Counted from the stretch's first letter, positions 33,631 through 43,050 are shown. The stretch is DNA of 64,000 bases from Haloplanus natans DSM 17983 (GCF_000427685.1 NZ_KE386573.1:1534938-1598937); one strand, 5' to 3'. Notes: generated by a model from the letters alone, not told the origin. Program-made: numbers and translations.

Positions 33631-34902
33631 TCACACCGCCTCCCGCCCCAACCGCTCGATCGTCCCCGTGAACACGTCGATAGCGATGCGGATCGTCTCC
33701 TCGTCCACGTCGAAGGTGGGGGTGTGGTGGCCGCCGGGGTGGTCGGTGCCGACGCCGACGTAGGCGGCGAGGCCGCCCCGTTCCTGGACGTGACGCATGA
33801 GGTAGGTGGCGTCCTCGCTGCCGCCGAGGTCGTCGCTGTCGAGGACGGAGTCGACGCCCGCGACGCCGCCGGCCACGTCCGCGACCACCGCGGCGAGTTC
33901 GTCGTCGCTCTGGCCGCCCGGTGCCCGGCCCGCGTACTCCACGTCGACCTCGCAGTCGTGCATCTCGGCGGCTGACCGGAGAACCCGCCCCGCGTGGTCG
34001 TCCATGTACTCCATCAACTCGGTCGTGTCGCCGCGCACCTCGCCCTCGATGAACGCCTCCTCGGGGACGATGTTCGAGGCGGTGCCCCCGCCGACGAGGC
34101 CGGCGTTCACGCGGGTGGCTCCCTCGTCGTGACGGGGAATGGAGTAGAGGTTCTGTACGGCCGTCGCCATCGCCTGCACCGCGTTGCGGCCGCGTTCGGG
34201 GTGGCCGCCGGCGTGGGCCGACGCCCCCGAAAAGTCGGCGCGGAAGTGACTCACGGCGAGGAAGCCGTCGACGCCCGCCACCACCTCGCCGGTCGGGTGA
34301 TCGAGGCCGACGTGGAGCGCGAGGAGGTGGTCCACGTCGTCCAGATGTCCACCTTCGGCCATCGGTTCGCCGCCCGACACCGTCTCCTCGCCTGGCTGGA
34401 AAAACACCTTGAGCGTGCCGGTGAAGTCGCTCTCGGCGATGGCGTCGACGACGCCGACGCCGACGGTCGCGTGGGCGTCGTGCCCACAGGCGTGCATGAA
34501 GCCCTCGTTCTCGGAGCGAAAGCCCCCGTGGGCGGGCGCGTGATCGTCGCCGTCGGCCTCGGTGATCGGGAGGGCGTCGATGTCGACCCGGAGGCCGACG
34601 GTCGGCCCCTCGCCCCGGCGGAGTACCGCGACGAGGCCGGTGTAGCCGCCAGTTAGTTTCTCGATCACGTCCTCGCGGGCGCCGGCCTCGATCGCCCGGC
34701 GTGCCCACTCGTCGAGTTCGGCGTCGTCCGGGACGCCTCGGCGATCGTCGGCGAGGACTTCGGGACCGACGTGGAGTTCGTCCAGCGGCCGGGTCTCCAG
34801 TTCGTCGACGAGGCGGGCGGTGGTGTAGAACTCCCGCCACGCGGGTTCGGGGTGTCGGTGAAGGTCGCGACGCAGATCGAGCAACTCGTCGGTGACGCTC
34901 AT
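33631..34902 (-). CDS. M20-family amidohydrolase
   Basis: 423 residues. Metal-binding motifs of the M20D aminoacylase/amidohydrolase branch: GLRVDIDALPI, then FMHACGHDAHATVG, and QPGEETVSGG, with a dimerisation lid domain in the middle (about 190-310). Members hydrolyse N-acyl or hippurate-like amino acids. Start MSVTDELLDLRRDLHRHPEPAWRE is the family N-terminus and gives ATG 34902; the longer open frame is unlikely. Confidence 0.9.
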   Translation of the reverse strand: MSVTDELLDLRRDLHRHPEPAWREFYTTARLVDELETRPLDELHVGPEVLADDRRGVPDDAELDEWARRAIEAGAREDVIEKLTGGYTGLVAVLRRGEGPTVGLRVDIDALPITEADGDDHAPAHGGFRSENEGFMHACGHDAHATVGVGVVDAIAESDFTGTLKVFFQPGEETVSGGEPMAEGGHLDDVDHLLALHVGLDHPTGEVVAGVDGFLAVSHFRADFSGASAHAGGHPERGRNAVQAMATAVQNLYSIPRHDEGATRVNAGLVGGGTASNIVPEEAFIEGEVRGDTTELMEYMDDHAGRVLRSAAEMHDCEVDVEYAGRAPGGQSDDELAAVVADVAGGVAGVDSVLDSDDLGGSEDATYLMRHVQERGGLAAYVGVGTDHPGGHHTPTFDVDEETIRIAIDVFTGTIERLGREAV

Positions 34903-34996
34903 ATCCTCCCCAAGGTGTGGCGGGTGGGATAAGTTGTCGCCCCGGTCGGGCGCGTTTCGGTTCCTTTTACTCAGTCCATCGGGCAGGTGCGACTGC

Positions 34997-36535
34997 ATGA
35001 GCGAACACGACCTCCCTGATGATCCGCCCGACGCCTCGCGCGTCCGATTTTACGGTGGCCGGGGCATGAGTGCCCTCCCACTGGCCGTCTTCATCGTCTG
35101 GGCTATCGTCCAGAGCGGCCTCCTCGGTATCGGCGACACGTCCGGACTCGTCATCGGGATGCTCGTCGGCCTCGTCGTCGGGATGCTGTTCGTAAAGGGT
35201 AACTGGAAGAGCTATGCCGACGTCATCTTCGACGGGATGACCCAGCGCGTGGCGGCGACGGCCGTCGTGGCGTGGCTCTGGGCCGGCATGTTCGCCGACA
35301 CCATCCAGGCCGGCGGCTTCGTCGACGGCCTCGTCTGGGCGTCGGCCGCCGCCAACGTCGGCGCGGGACTGTTCCCCGCACTGACCTTCATTTTCGCCGC
35401 CCTGCTGGCGACGGGCATCGGCACCGGCTACGGCACCGCCGTCGCCTTCACCAGCCTCGTCTTCCCCGCGGGCGTCCTGCTGGGCGCCGACCCCGTTCTC
35501 CTGTTCGGCGCCATCCTCTCCGGCGCCGTCTTCGGCGACAACCTCGCGCCCGTCTCCGACACCACCATCGTGAGCGCGGTGACCCAGGACGCCGACATCG
35601 GCGGGGTCGTCGCCTCGCGGTTCAAATACGCCCTCGTCGCCGCCGTCCTCGCGCTGGCGAGTTACGTCGTCGCCGGGCAGTCGATGGCGGGCGAACCGCT
35701 CGATGTGGGCACGAACGCCGCCGCGGGCGTCGGTCCCCTCGGCCTCGTCCACCTCCTCTCCATCGCCGTCGTCATCGTCACCGCCGTCCAGGGCCGTCAC
35801 ATCATCGAAGCCGTCTCGTGGGGGCTGATCGTCTCTATCGCGCTCAACCTCGTCCTCGGCCTCGCGCCGGCCTCTGCGATGCTCGTCTTTCGCACCACGT
35901 CCGAGTCGGGTATCGCGGCGACGCTTTCCGGACTGCCCGTCCTCGGCGCGCTGATCGAGGTGTCGCCCGACGCGTCGGCGACGGTCGGCGGCAGCCTCTA
36001 CACCGGCGCGCTCGGCTTTTTCCCGCTGATCGTGCTCGTCCTCCTCATCGTCGGCGCGGCGCAGGTGATGCGCGCCGGCGGTGGCTTCGCCGCCATCGAG
36101 GAGTGGCTCCTCGACAACGTGGCGACGACGGTCCGTCGGGCCGAGACGACGATGGTCATCGGCACCGCCATCGTCAACGCGACCATCACGATCAACACGG
36201 CGGCCGAAATCGCCATCGCGCCCTTCATCCGGACGCTCGGCCAGCGGTTCAACATCAACGGCTACCGCCGCGCCAACATCCTCGACGCCAACACCTCCGC
36301 GCTCGGCTACATCTTCCCGTGGGGCGGCGGCGTCCTCGCGGGCTACGCGGCCATGATCCAACTGCCCCAGCAGTTCGACTGGTTCACCGAGGCGATGCTC
36401 GCCAACCCCGCCGCGGTGTGGCCCTACGTCTTCCACGGCTGGTTCCTCGTCGCCGTTTTCCTCGTCGCGGCGTGGACCGGCTACGGGCTGGAGTACGTCC
36501 CCGACCGGCAGAGCGAGGAGGTGGCGCGGGTATGA
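34997..36535 (+). CDS. NhaC-family Na+/H+ antiporter
   Basis: 512 residues, about 11-12 helices. The family signatures GTGYGTAVAFTSLVFPAG (residues about 150-168) and AVFGDNLAPVSDTTIVSA are clear, and ANILDANTSALGYIFPWGG occurs in the second half. Exchanges cytoplasmic Na+ for H+, or a related substrate as in malate-Na+/lactate NhaC members. The ATG at 34997 is chosen over an upstream in-frame methionine. It overlaps the next small gene (ATGA). Confidence 0.92.
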   Translation: MSEHDLPDDPPDASRVRFYGGRGMSALPLAVFIVWAIVQSGLLGIGDTSGLVIGMLVGLVVGMLFVKGNWKSYADVIFDGMTQRVAATAVVAWLWAGMFADTIQAGGFVDGLVWASAAANVGAGLFPALTFIFAALLATGIGTGYGTAVAFTSLVFPAGVLLGADPVLLFGAILSGAVFGDNLAPVSDTTIVSAVTQDADIGGVVASRFKYALVAAVLALASYVVAGQSMAGEPLDVGTNAAAGVGPLGLVHLLSIAVVIVTAVQGRHIIEAVSWGLIVSIALNLVLGLAPASAMLVFRTTSESGIAATLSGLPVLGALIEVSPDASATVGGSLYTGALGFFPLIVLVLLIVGAAQVMRAGGGFAAIEEWLLDNVATTVRRAETTMVIGTAIVNATITINTAAEIAIAPFIRTLGQRFNINGYRRANILDANTSALGYIFPWGGGVLAGYAAMIQLPQQFDWFTEAMLANPAAVWPYVFHGWFLVAVFLVAAWTGYGLEYVPDRQSEEVARV

Positions 36536-36789
36536 ACGTCCGCAAACTGCTCGCGGGCTTGACGTTCCGGACGAATCGGCCGTCCTACAGCGCCGGCGAC
36601 GAACTCACGGCGTTCGTCACGGGGTACGAGGACGGTGTCGCGCAGGTGCGGGTCGGCGATACGATCATCACGCTCCCGGACGCGGAGGGAGGATTGGCGG
36701 ACCGACTCGTTCGCCTTCGAGTCACCGACTTCGACGCCACGGACGCGACGGGCAGTGGCGAGTTGCTGGGCGTCGTCGACGAGAACTAG
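36532..36789 (+). CDS. small beta-rich protein coupled to the NhaC gene
   Basis: 85 residues. 'LLAGLTFRTNRPSYSAGDELTAFV' opens a predicted small beta-barrel, with 'VAQVRVGDTIITLPDA' and 'RLVRLRVTDFDATDATGSGELLGVV' following; the layout resembles a TRAM/OB-like barrel. I recall this as haloarchaeal DUF7513 (tentative). It overlaps the NhaC stop by four bases and the convergent uS10-like gene by four. Confidence 0.78.
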   Translation: MNVRKLLAGLTFRTNRPSYSAGDELTAFVTGYEDGVAQVRVGDTIITLPDAEGGLADRLVRLRVTDFDATDATGSGELLGVVDEN

Positions 36790-37118
36790 TCCTTCCGGTG
36801 GCCGAGTGGCTTCTTGCGGTCGACTTCGATTTCGACGTGGACGTGGTCCGGGAAGTCCATGTGGCCGACGCGCCCGGCAACCTCGTCGTTGCCGTGGATC
36901 TCCAGTCGGCGGGTGTAGGTGGTGTAGGTCCACGACGGAAACTGGTCGCCGGGGCCGAGCGTGCGATACTGCGGGACGGTGAGTCGATCCGGCGGCGCGG
37001 AGTGGGGACCCTTGCATTCGGCGCCTTTTCGTTCGACCATCCGCTTGATGTCGGTGACGAGGGCTTCGAGGGCGTCCCGGTCGCCGCTCTGGAAGCTGAG
37101 TTTCGTGACGAAGGCCAT
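36786..37118 (-). CDS. uS10/mL48-like protein (ribosomal protein S10 paralogue)
   Basis: 110 residues. The ferredoxin-like pattern of ribosomal S10 is visible: 'KLSFQSGDRDALEALVTDIKRMVERKGAECKGPHSAPPDRLTVPQY' in outline, then YTRRLEIHG, and HVEIEVDRK at the end. It is not the rpsJ gene, which lies in translation-factor operons. The start MAFVTKLSF is taken at ATG 37118. Confidence 0.8.
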   Translation of the reverse strand: MAFVTKLSFQSGDRDALEALVTDIKRMVERKGAECKGPHSAPPDRLTVPQYRTLGPGDQFPSWTYTTYTRRLEIHGNDEVAGRVGHMDFPDHVHVEIEVDRKKPLGHRKD

Positions 37119-37148
37119 GGTTACCCCTCCCTGCGCGCTCGACACTCA

Positions 37149-37217
37149 TACGGTTTGCTGTAAGTCGGTACCGGGGAGTCCCGTCGATCCACCGGTACGC
37201 AATTACAGCAATCCGTA
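37149..37217. repeat. 69-bp dispersed imperfect palindrome, copy C (shortened)
   Basis: The outer arms tacggtttgctgtaa and ttacagcaatccgta match at 14 of 15 positions. The centre (taccgggga...tccaccggta) is about 12 bp shorter than in the other copies. It lies upstream of the uS10-like gene start, so unlike its relatives it is not directly at a stop codon. Confidence 0.75.
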
Positions 37218-37332
37218 CAGTGGGGGTCTCGTCCCGATCCGTCGTTTCTCGCCGACCCGTCACGGTGAGAATCGATGACCACCTCGGAGCAAAAGCGCAC
37301 CCGCTCGGCCGGGCGCGGTCCAGCTTGAAATC

Positions 37333-37338
37333 TTTATA
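37333..37338 (+). promoter_or_regulatory. TATA box of the Nudix gene
   Basis: tttata, in gaaatctttatacgtta, is centred 27 nt before the ATG at 37363 and gives a leaderless transcript. Confidence 0.65.
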
Positions 37339-37362
37339 CGTTATGACCGTTTACTGCCGGTA

Positions 37363-37827
37363 ATGACGGTCGAAGCGACCAGTGCTGGAGCCATCCTCTT
37401 CCGCGACACCCGCGGCCACCGGGAGTATTTGCTCCTGAAGAGCCGACCGGGGGACTGGGAGTTCCCCAAAGGCGGGGTCGAAGGCGACGAGGAGCTTCAG
37501 CAGACTGCGATCAGAGAGGTTAGCGAGGAGGCTGGCATCGAGGACTTCCGACTCATCGACGGCTTCCGCGAGGAGTACGACTACGTCTTCGAGGCCGGTG
37601 GCAACACCATCCACAAGACGGTGCATCTGTTCATCGCCCGTTCGTTCGAGGCCAGTGCCGAACTCTCGAACGAACACCGCGACCTGCAGTGGCGCGACTA
37701 CGACCAGGCGATCAACACCATCACGCAGGACGGCCCCCGCGACATCCTCGAACAGGCCCACGACTACCTCGACGAACTCGTCGACGAGGCCGAGGCCGCC
37801 GAGGGCGGACGGACGTATCTCGGGTAG
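37363..37827 (+). CDS. Nudix hydrolase (Ap4A-type)
   Basis: 154 residues. The Nudix box GGVEGDEELQQTAIREVSEEAG (GX5EX7REUXEEXGU, residues about 39-60, quoted in part as GGVEGDEELQ and REVSEEAG) is complete. N-terminal SAGAILFRD and EFPKGGVE fit bis(5'-nucleosyl)-tetraphosphatases, which cleave Ap4A into ATP and AMP. The C-terminal Glu-rich helix is typical. Directly followed by repeat copy D. Confidence 0.9.
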   Translation: MTVEATSAGAILFRDTRGHREYLLLKSRPGDWEFPKGGVEGDEELQQTAIREVSEEAGIEDFRLIDGFREEYDYVFEAGGNTIHKTVHLFIARSFEASAELSNEHRDLQWRDYDQAINTITQDGPRDILEQAHDYLDELVDEAEAAEGGRTYLG

Positions 37828-37829
37828 CG

Positions 37830-37911
37830 ATAGTGGTTATTGTAACTGCGTACCGGTGGTTCGCCGCCCCGTTCTGGCGAACCACCGGTCCTGAATTACA
37901 ATACTCACTAT
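37830..37911. repeat. 82-bp dispersed imperfect palindrome, copy D
   Basis: Outer arms atagtg...attgtaa and ttacaat...cactat; inner arms taccggtggttcgccg and tggcgaaccaccggt. The core is nearly identical to copy E. It begins two bases after the TAG of the Nudix gene. Confidence 0.85.
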
Positions 37912-37989
37912 GAGACGGGTGGCCGTCCCGTCCCCGTGGGCCGCCGAACAGCCGTCCCGACCCGTCGGGACCGGCCGACGACCCACCGT

Positions 37990-38982
37990 ATGACCGCTCC
38001 CGGCGACACCGAGTTCGGCTTCGAACTCGTCACCTGCCGCTGGGCGGAGCGCGCGTGGCCGCCGGACCGCGAGTCGACTGCGGTACCAGTCGTCGCCCAC
38101 CAACTCGGCACGCAGCGGCGGCGCTGGGACACCATCGTCGTCGAGGCCGACCCCGACGCACTCGACGCCCGCGCCGCCTTCGGCGAACGAGCGCTCGATT
38201 CCGACCTCCTGCACGTCGTCCGCAACGCCCCCACCGGGTGGGCCTGGTATCGTGACGCTCTCCCCGACCCCGGCTATCCGTGGCGCTACGTCCGCGCCGC
38301 CGTCCACCGTGCCGACGCCCGTGGCGTCGTCGAGACGCGCCGTGACGGCAACCGAATCGAGATTCGGCGGGTGGCGCCCTACCCCGACTGGGTGCGACGG
38401 ATCGTCGCGATAGAGAACAAACCCGACCTATCGGCGAGCGCGGCGCGAGCGCTCGCCGACCAGCTCGCTCACGACGTGACGACGGCGCTCGCCGACGAGG
38501 TGTGGGTCGCCACCGCCGCCACGGGCGCGACGGTCGAACCCGCCCTCCTGGAGGACCTCCCCGTCGAGGCCGGCGTGTTGGCGCTCGATTTCGGCGACGC
38601 CAGCGCCGGCGACGTGCCCGAAGCGCGGGTGGCGTGGCATCCCGCGCGGCTCGACCCGACGAGCGACACGTCGCTCTCGGCCGAGGAGAAGGCCGCCAAA
38701 CGCCTCGAAATCGCCGAGCGCGCGTACGGCTCCGGGTGGCGATCCTACGTCGACACGATGCGTCCGGACTGCCGGTGGTTCGAGCTCCGGGACCGGGCCG
38801 GAGCGTTCGTCCCCTGGTGTGCGGCGAAGGCCCGTCACCAGACGGCCGCGGAGTGTGCGGGCTCCTGTCCCGAGTTCCAGCCCGAACCCCCGGCGTGGCG
38901 CACCCGCGGCTGGCCCATCGAGGGCGGGCCGGGCAAGGGACTCAAGCGGCTGCTGGCGGCGCGACGACGACGACGTCGTTAG
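37990..38982 (+). CDS. DUF5787-type haloarchaeal protein
   Basis: 330 residues. 'FGFELVTCRWAERAWPPD' near the start and 'DWVRRIVAIENKPDLSASAARALADQL' (about 135-160, with an acidic/Lys pattern IENKPD reminiscent of a PD-(D/E)xK core) are present. A Cys-containing tail follows: DCRWFELR, PWCAAKARHQTAAECAGSCPE, whose cysteines could bind metal. The family name DUF5787 is from memory. A nuclease-like fold is inference. Stop overlaps the convergent DUF5797-like gene. Confidence 0.75.
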   Translation: MTAPGDTEFGFELVTCRWAERAWPPDRESTAVPVVAHQLGTQRRRWDTIVVEADPDALDARAAFGERALDSDLLHVVRNAPTGWAWYRDALPDPGYPWRYVRAAVHRADARGVVETRRDGNRIEIRRVAPYPDWVRRIVAIENKPDLSASAARALADQLAHDVTTALADEVWVATAATGATVEPALLEDLPVEAGVLALDFGDASAGDVPEARVAWHPARLDPTSDTSLSAEEKAAKRLEIAERAYGSGWRSYVDTMRPDCRWFELRDRAGAFVPWCAAKARHQTAAECAGSCPEFQPEPPAWRTRGWPIEGGPGKGLKRLLAARRRRRR

Positions 38983-39470
38983 ACGACTTCTACGTCCACG
39001 TCGTCGCGCTCGACGGCGAGTTTGAACGTCGGGACCGTTCGGTAGACCACCTCGACGACACCTTTCCGCCGGAGGCTCTGGAGCGCCTCGCGTACCGCGT
39101 CGACCTCGGGGTCGGCGTCGAACGCCGAGCGCACCTTCTGGAGGACGCTCACGACGCTCTCGGACCGTTCGTCGGGGCCCGCCACCACCTCGAACACCTG
39201 TGCTTCGAGTTCGGGGACGCGGATGATTTCGACGCCGTTCTCGTCGCCTTCGAGGCCGGGGTCGGCGCCCGTTAGCTCCGCCGCCTCCGGCGTCGCGCAG
39301 ATGTAGCTGTCATCGTTGCGGTAGTAGTAGTCGGCCAGGTGATCCTCCAGATAGGAGTGGACCTCGCTACCGCTCTCCATCCCCCACCGCTCCTGTAGTT
39401 CCTTGTTCTTCGTCGGCTGGAGGCGGACGATGTCCGCCAGCCGCTCGCGTTCCTCCTCCGACAGTATCAT
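38979..39470 (-). CDS. DUF5797-type protein with winged-helix look
   Basis: 163 residues. The N-terminal part reads as a helix-turn-helix: 'RERLADIVRLQPTKNKELQERWGMESGSEVHSYLEDHL' in outline, then YYYRNDDSYICATPEAAEL. The C-terminal part has a second small helical domain and strand pairs (VVEVVYRTVPTFKL). Likely a DNA-binding or adaptor protein; tentative DUF5797. It overlaps the stop of the upstream RND gene (ATGA), so the two are probably co-translated. Confidence 0.78.
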   Translation of the reverse strand: MILSEEERERLADIVRLQPTKNKELQERWGMESGSEVHSYLEDHLADYYYRNDDSYICATPEAAELTGADPGLEGDENGVEIIRVPELEAQVFEVVAGPDERSESVVSVLQKVRSAFDADPEVDAVREALQSLRRKGVVEVVYRTVPTFKLAVERDDVDVEVV

Positions 39471-41950
39471 CGGCCGGCGGTTCGGGCGTCCCCCATATCG
39501 GTGTTCCGCTCCGCCGCCCAGTCGACGTATCGCGCCCAGAGGACGAGGATCGACGGCAGAACGAGAATCGAGGTGAGGTAGGCGTACAGCACGCTCAGGG
39601 CGATCAACACCCCGAAGACGCCGACGGCCGGATTGAGCGCGAGCGCCAGAACGCCGACACCGAACACGGTGGTCAGCATGCTGCCGGTGAGCGCCCCGCC
39701 CGTGCCGACGACCGTCCGCCGGAGCGCGGGGTAGAGAGCGCGCTCCTCGTACTCGTCGACGAACCGGTGGACGACGTGGACGGAGTAGTCGACGCCGAGG
39801 CCGACGGCGATGGCGAGGATGGTTCCGTTGATCGCATTGAAACTGATGCCGAACGCGCGCATCGACGCGACGAGCGCGACGACGGTGACGAGAATCGGGA
39901 CGACGTTGGCGACGCCGAGCGACGGCCGACCCTCCACGACCCAGTAGACGAACACCAAGAACAGCGCCGCCCCGACGAGCGTCAGGACGAGGCTCTGGAT
40001 CACGGTTTCGAGGACGAGCGATAGCGCTTCGTCGAAGATGACGGCGTTACCCGTCGGCTGGGCCTCGTACGCCAGGTCCTCGGCCACGCGGTACGCGTCG
40101 TCGGTGATGGCGTCGTTCGGTTCGTCGCCGTCGACGGTGTAGACGACGAGCGCGCTGCGTCGATCCTCGCTCAGAAAGCCCGAGAGGTCGTCCTCGCCGG
40201 TCGACTCCTCCATCGCGTCGTACACCTGCGGAAGGTCGTCGTCGGGGATGCCGTTTCCGTTTCGGTCGTTGCGCTCGACGACCCGTCGCACGTCCGGGTC
40301 GGTCCGCGTCCGCGACCGGATCAGCGTCGCGATGCTCTGGGAGTCGGCGTACCGCCCGTCGCGCTCGAACGTGGGCGGGGGATCGCGCCCCGCCCGGTAG
40401 AGGCGTTCGAGGGCGGTGTCCTCCCGCATCGGCCCCTCGACGTACAGCAAGACCCTGTCCTCCTGTTCGAAGTTCTCCTCCCGGAAGTCGTCGATTTTCA
40501 CGTATTCGAACTCCGCCGGTGGCCGGATGGGTTCGGGGAGGGACTGGAGATAGCCCGGCGTCTCCGCCGCGGGCTGGAAGTCGTCGGGGCTGAAGCCGGT
40601 GTCGACGCCCGTGGCGTAGACGCCGCCACCGACCGTCACGAGGAGCACGAACACCACGAACAGCGCCGGCGCGCGCTCCGCGACCGTGACGCCGCCGGCG
40701 AGGACGCGTCCCAGCGGCGACGACGCCGACCCGAACGGCGTCTGTGTGATCGTGGGGATCGGATACCGTTCCCGGAGGCGGTCGACGGTCACCTTCGTCG
40801 CCGGGACGAAGACGCCGAAGATGAGGGCGGTGAAGACGATCCCCGCCGCCGCGGTGACGCCGAAATCCCGCGTCGGCGGGAAGGCGCTGACGACGTTCGA
40901 GAGGAAGCCGATAGCGGAGGTACCCATCACGATAACGAAGGCGACGCTCACCTGGTCGGTGGTCCGTCGCATCGACTCTTCGACGCTCCGGCCCTCGACG
41001 CGCTCCTCGCGGTAGCGGTTGATCGCGTGGATGCCGAAGTCGATACCCACCGCGATCAGGATGGGAGGAACGGCGATCAGCAGGACCGCGAAGGGAATAC
41101 CGACGAGGCCGATGAAGCCGAACGTCCAGATCAGCGTCATGACGATGCCCGTGAGGCCGATCAGCAGGTCGACGAGGTCACGGTACGCGACGGCCAGCAT
41201 GACGACGATCAGGACGAGGGCGATGGGCAACACCACCGTCAGCGTCGTCGTCGTCGTGTCGGGCGGCGTCCCCTGGACGCGAATCGTCGACGCCGTCGCC
41301 GCACTCCCCACGAGTCGTTTCATACGATCCTCCTTGTTCGGGGGGAACTCCGACGCCCCGCCGGGGCCGCCCTCGCTGCCGGCGCCCGGCCCGGCGCGAT
41401 GGGTGACCGTCGCCTCCATCGCCGACGCCGACGCCGACCCCCGGTTGAAATCCGTGCTCAGCCGCGACCGGAAGGTGCCGCGCCCGCTCTCGGCCGCCCG
41501 GCGGACGGCAGCGTCGATTTCGCCCGGAGTCGCCCGTTCGACCGCCCGAATCTGCTCGTCGAGCGTCCGCGCGCCGGGGTCGAGGCTTCGGGCCACCCGT
41601 CGGGCCGGGCTCTCCGTCTCTTCGACCCGGAGGGGGTCGCTCTCGCGGATTCGCTCCTGTGCGCGGAGCATATCGAGCAGAGCCGAGCGGGAGAGGACGT
41701 TCTGATCGCTCTGGACCAGCGTCGTCGTCGTGTTCACCCGTGAGAAACTCGTGTCGAAATCCTCCTGCACCCGCTCCAGCGCCTGGAAGGAGGGGAGTTC
41801 CTCGACGAACTGCTGTTGGCCGCTCTCGGTTTCGATGCCGCCGAGGCCGCCGGCGAACACCATCGTCGCGACGAGAAAGAGGAGGATAACCCGCCGCGAG
41901 TGATCGACGATATACCCGTCGATGCGGTCGATCAGCCACTGATAGTTCAT
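39467..41950 (-). CDS. RND-superfamily exporter (MMPL/HAE3-like)
   Basis: 827 residues, twelve-helix RND layout. A first TM (residues about 20-38) and large external loop are followed by five helices ('IALVLIVVMLAVAYRDLVDLLIGL', 'ILIAVGIDFGIHAINRYREE'). The pattern then repeats, with GLGVDYSVHVVHRFVDEYEE in the second half. Proton-driven export of lipids or other hydrophobic compounds is typical; the substrate is unknown. The start at ATG 41950 is preferred over an upstream frame rich in Arg. Upstream lies the MITE-like element. Confidence 0.9.
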   Translation of the reverse strand: MNYQWLIDRIDGYIVDHSRRVILLFLVATMVFAGGLGGIETESGQQQFVEELPSFQALERVQEDFDTSFSRVNTTTTLVQSDQNVLSRSALLDMLRAQERIRESDPLRVEETESPARRVARSLDPGARTLDEQIRAVERATPGEIDAAVRRAAESGRGTFRSRLSTDFNRGSASASAMEATVTHRAGPGAGSEGGPGGASEFPPNKEDRMKRLVGSAATASTIRVQGTPPDTTTTTLTVVLPIALVLIVVMLAVAYRDLVDLLIGLTGIVMTLIWTFGFIGLVGIPFAVLLIAVPPILIAVGIDFGIHAINRYREERVEGRSVEESMRRTTDQVSVAFVIVMGTSAIGFLSNVVSAFPPTRDFGVTAAAGIVFTALIFGVFVPATKVTVDRLRERYPIPTITQTPFGSASSPLGRVLAGGVTVAERAPALFVVFVLLVTVGGGVYATGVDTGFSPDDFQPAAETPGYLQSLPEPIRPPAEFEYVKIDDFREENFEQEDRVLLYVEGPMREDTALERLYRAGRDPPPTFERDGRYADSQSIATLIRSRTRTDPDVRRVVERNDRNGNGIPDDDLPQVYDAMEESTGEDDLSGFLSEDRRSALVVYTVDGDEPNDAITDDAYRVAEDLAYEAQPTGNAVIFDEALSLVLETVIQSLVLTLVGAALFLVFVYWVVEGRPSLGVANVVPILVTVVALVASMRAFGISFNAINGTILAIAVGLGVDYSVHVVHRFVDEYEERALYPALRRTVVGTGGALTGSMLTTVFGVGVLALALNPAVGVFGVLIALSVLYAYLTSILVLPSILVLWARYVDWAAERNTDMGDARTAGR

Positions 41951-42030
41951 CGGTTGGGGAGTGTCGGTCCGGTGTCGACGCCAGTGTCGCATAGTCAATC
42001 CCGAGACGGATAACTGCGACGGCGCTCGCG

Positions 42031-42410
42031 ACAGTAGTGTTTAGATAAGCCTGTGAAACTGGGACCACCTCGAAAGCCCCGACTCCCTGGAGTCGGGGGC
42101 CTCGCTGCGGTCCTCGGCCTCCGGCCTGCGGTCCTTGCGTTGGCCGCCTTCCTCCAGCAGCGAGGGAGCAAAGCTCCCTCGGGCAATCGGGCGGCTCCGC
42201 CGCCCGATGACGAGTCGCCCCTTTCAGTCCCGCCCGGCGGCGGCCGGTTGGCCAGCCGATGCGGGTGGGACTGAAAGGGGCCGGCGTCTCGGCGAACCCG
42301 GACGACGCAAGCACCGCAACGCAGTGAGGAGCGCAGCGAGTCCTGGGAGCCGAGACGCCGGGGGCTTTCGAGGTGGTCCCGGTTTCACAGGCTTATCTAA
42401 ACACTACTGT
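42031..42410. mobile_element. 380-bp MITE-like element with 50-bp terminal inverted repeats
   Basis: The ends 42031-42080 and 42361-42410 are inverted complements at 49 of 50 positions (acagtagtgtttagataagc...). Inside are further hairpins: gagggagc-aaa-gctccctc, gggcggc-tcc-gccgccc, and an 18-bp pair cccctttcagtcccgccc / gggtgggactgaaagggg. No transposase ORF. No clear target duplication was found. It sits between the divergent RND and DJ-1 genes. Confidence 0.75.
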
Positions 42411-42456
42411 CGGGTGGCGGCCACAGGTTGAAGCCCGGCCGCGCCAAGCGTGAACT

Positions 42457-43050
42457 ATGGCGACGACGATCGACATACTCTGTTTCGACGGGGTCGAGGA
42501 ACTGGACGCCGTCGGCCCGTACGAGGCGTTCGGGATCGCGGCGGCACAAGGCGCCCCGTTCGACGTATCGCTGGTGACGACGGAGGCGCGTGATCGGGTG
42601 ACTGCCGCCCACGGTCTCCGTTTCGAACCCGACGGCGTCCTCTCGGTCGCGGCGCCCCCGGATCTGGTCGTCGTCCCCGGCGGCGGGTGGAACGACCGCG
42701 ATTCGGCGGGCGCGTGGGCCGAGGCGGAGCGCGGCGCGATCCCGACGGCGCTTGCCGACCTTCACGACGCCGGGACGACGGTCGCCGCCGTCTGCACCGG
42801 CGGGATGTTGCTGGCGCGGGCTGGCTTGCTCGACGGCAGACGGGCGGTCACACACGCCGGCGCTCTCGACGACCTTCGCGAGGCGGGCGCCGAGGTGGTC
42901 GACGCCCGGTACGTCGACGACGGTGACGTGCTCACCGCCGGCGGCATCACCGCGGGATTGGATCTGGCGCTCCACCTGATCGAGCGACTGGCGGGCGCCG
43001 AGGCGGCCGCCGACGTGGCGACCCACATGGAGTACGACCGGCAGGCGTAG
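42457..43050 (+). CDS. DJ-1/PfpI-family protein
   Basis: 197 residues. The class I glutamine-amidotransferase-like fold has its reactive cysteine at Cys113 in AAVCTGGMLLARAGLL, with the acidic partner in FDGVEELDAVGPYE. Members include isonitrile hydratase-like enzymes and glyoxalase-type deglycases; the DAVGPYEAF start and CTGG elbow favour the AraC-amidase/isonitrile-hydratase-like branch. No regulator domain is attached. Confidence 0.88.
   Translation: MATTIDILCFDGVEELDAVGPYEAFGIAAAQGAPFDVSLVTTEARDRVTAAHGLRFEPDGVLSVAAPPDLVVVPGGGWNDRDSAGAWAEAERGAIPTALADLHDAGTTVAAVCTGGMLLARAGLLDGRRAVTHAGALDDLREAGAEVVDARYVDDGDVLTAGGITAGLDLALHLIERLAGAEAAADVATHMEYDRQA

Noticed and set aside
42218-42280. CRISPR-repeat-like sequence (gtgggactgaaagg)
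   Set aside because: Only one inverted pair, no regularly spaced direct repeats and no cas genes.
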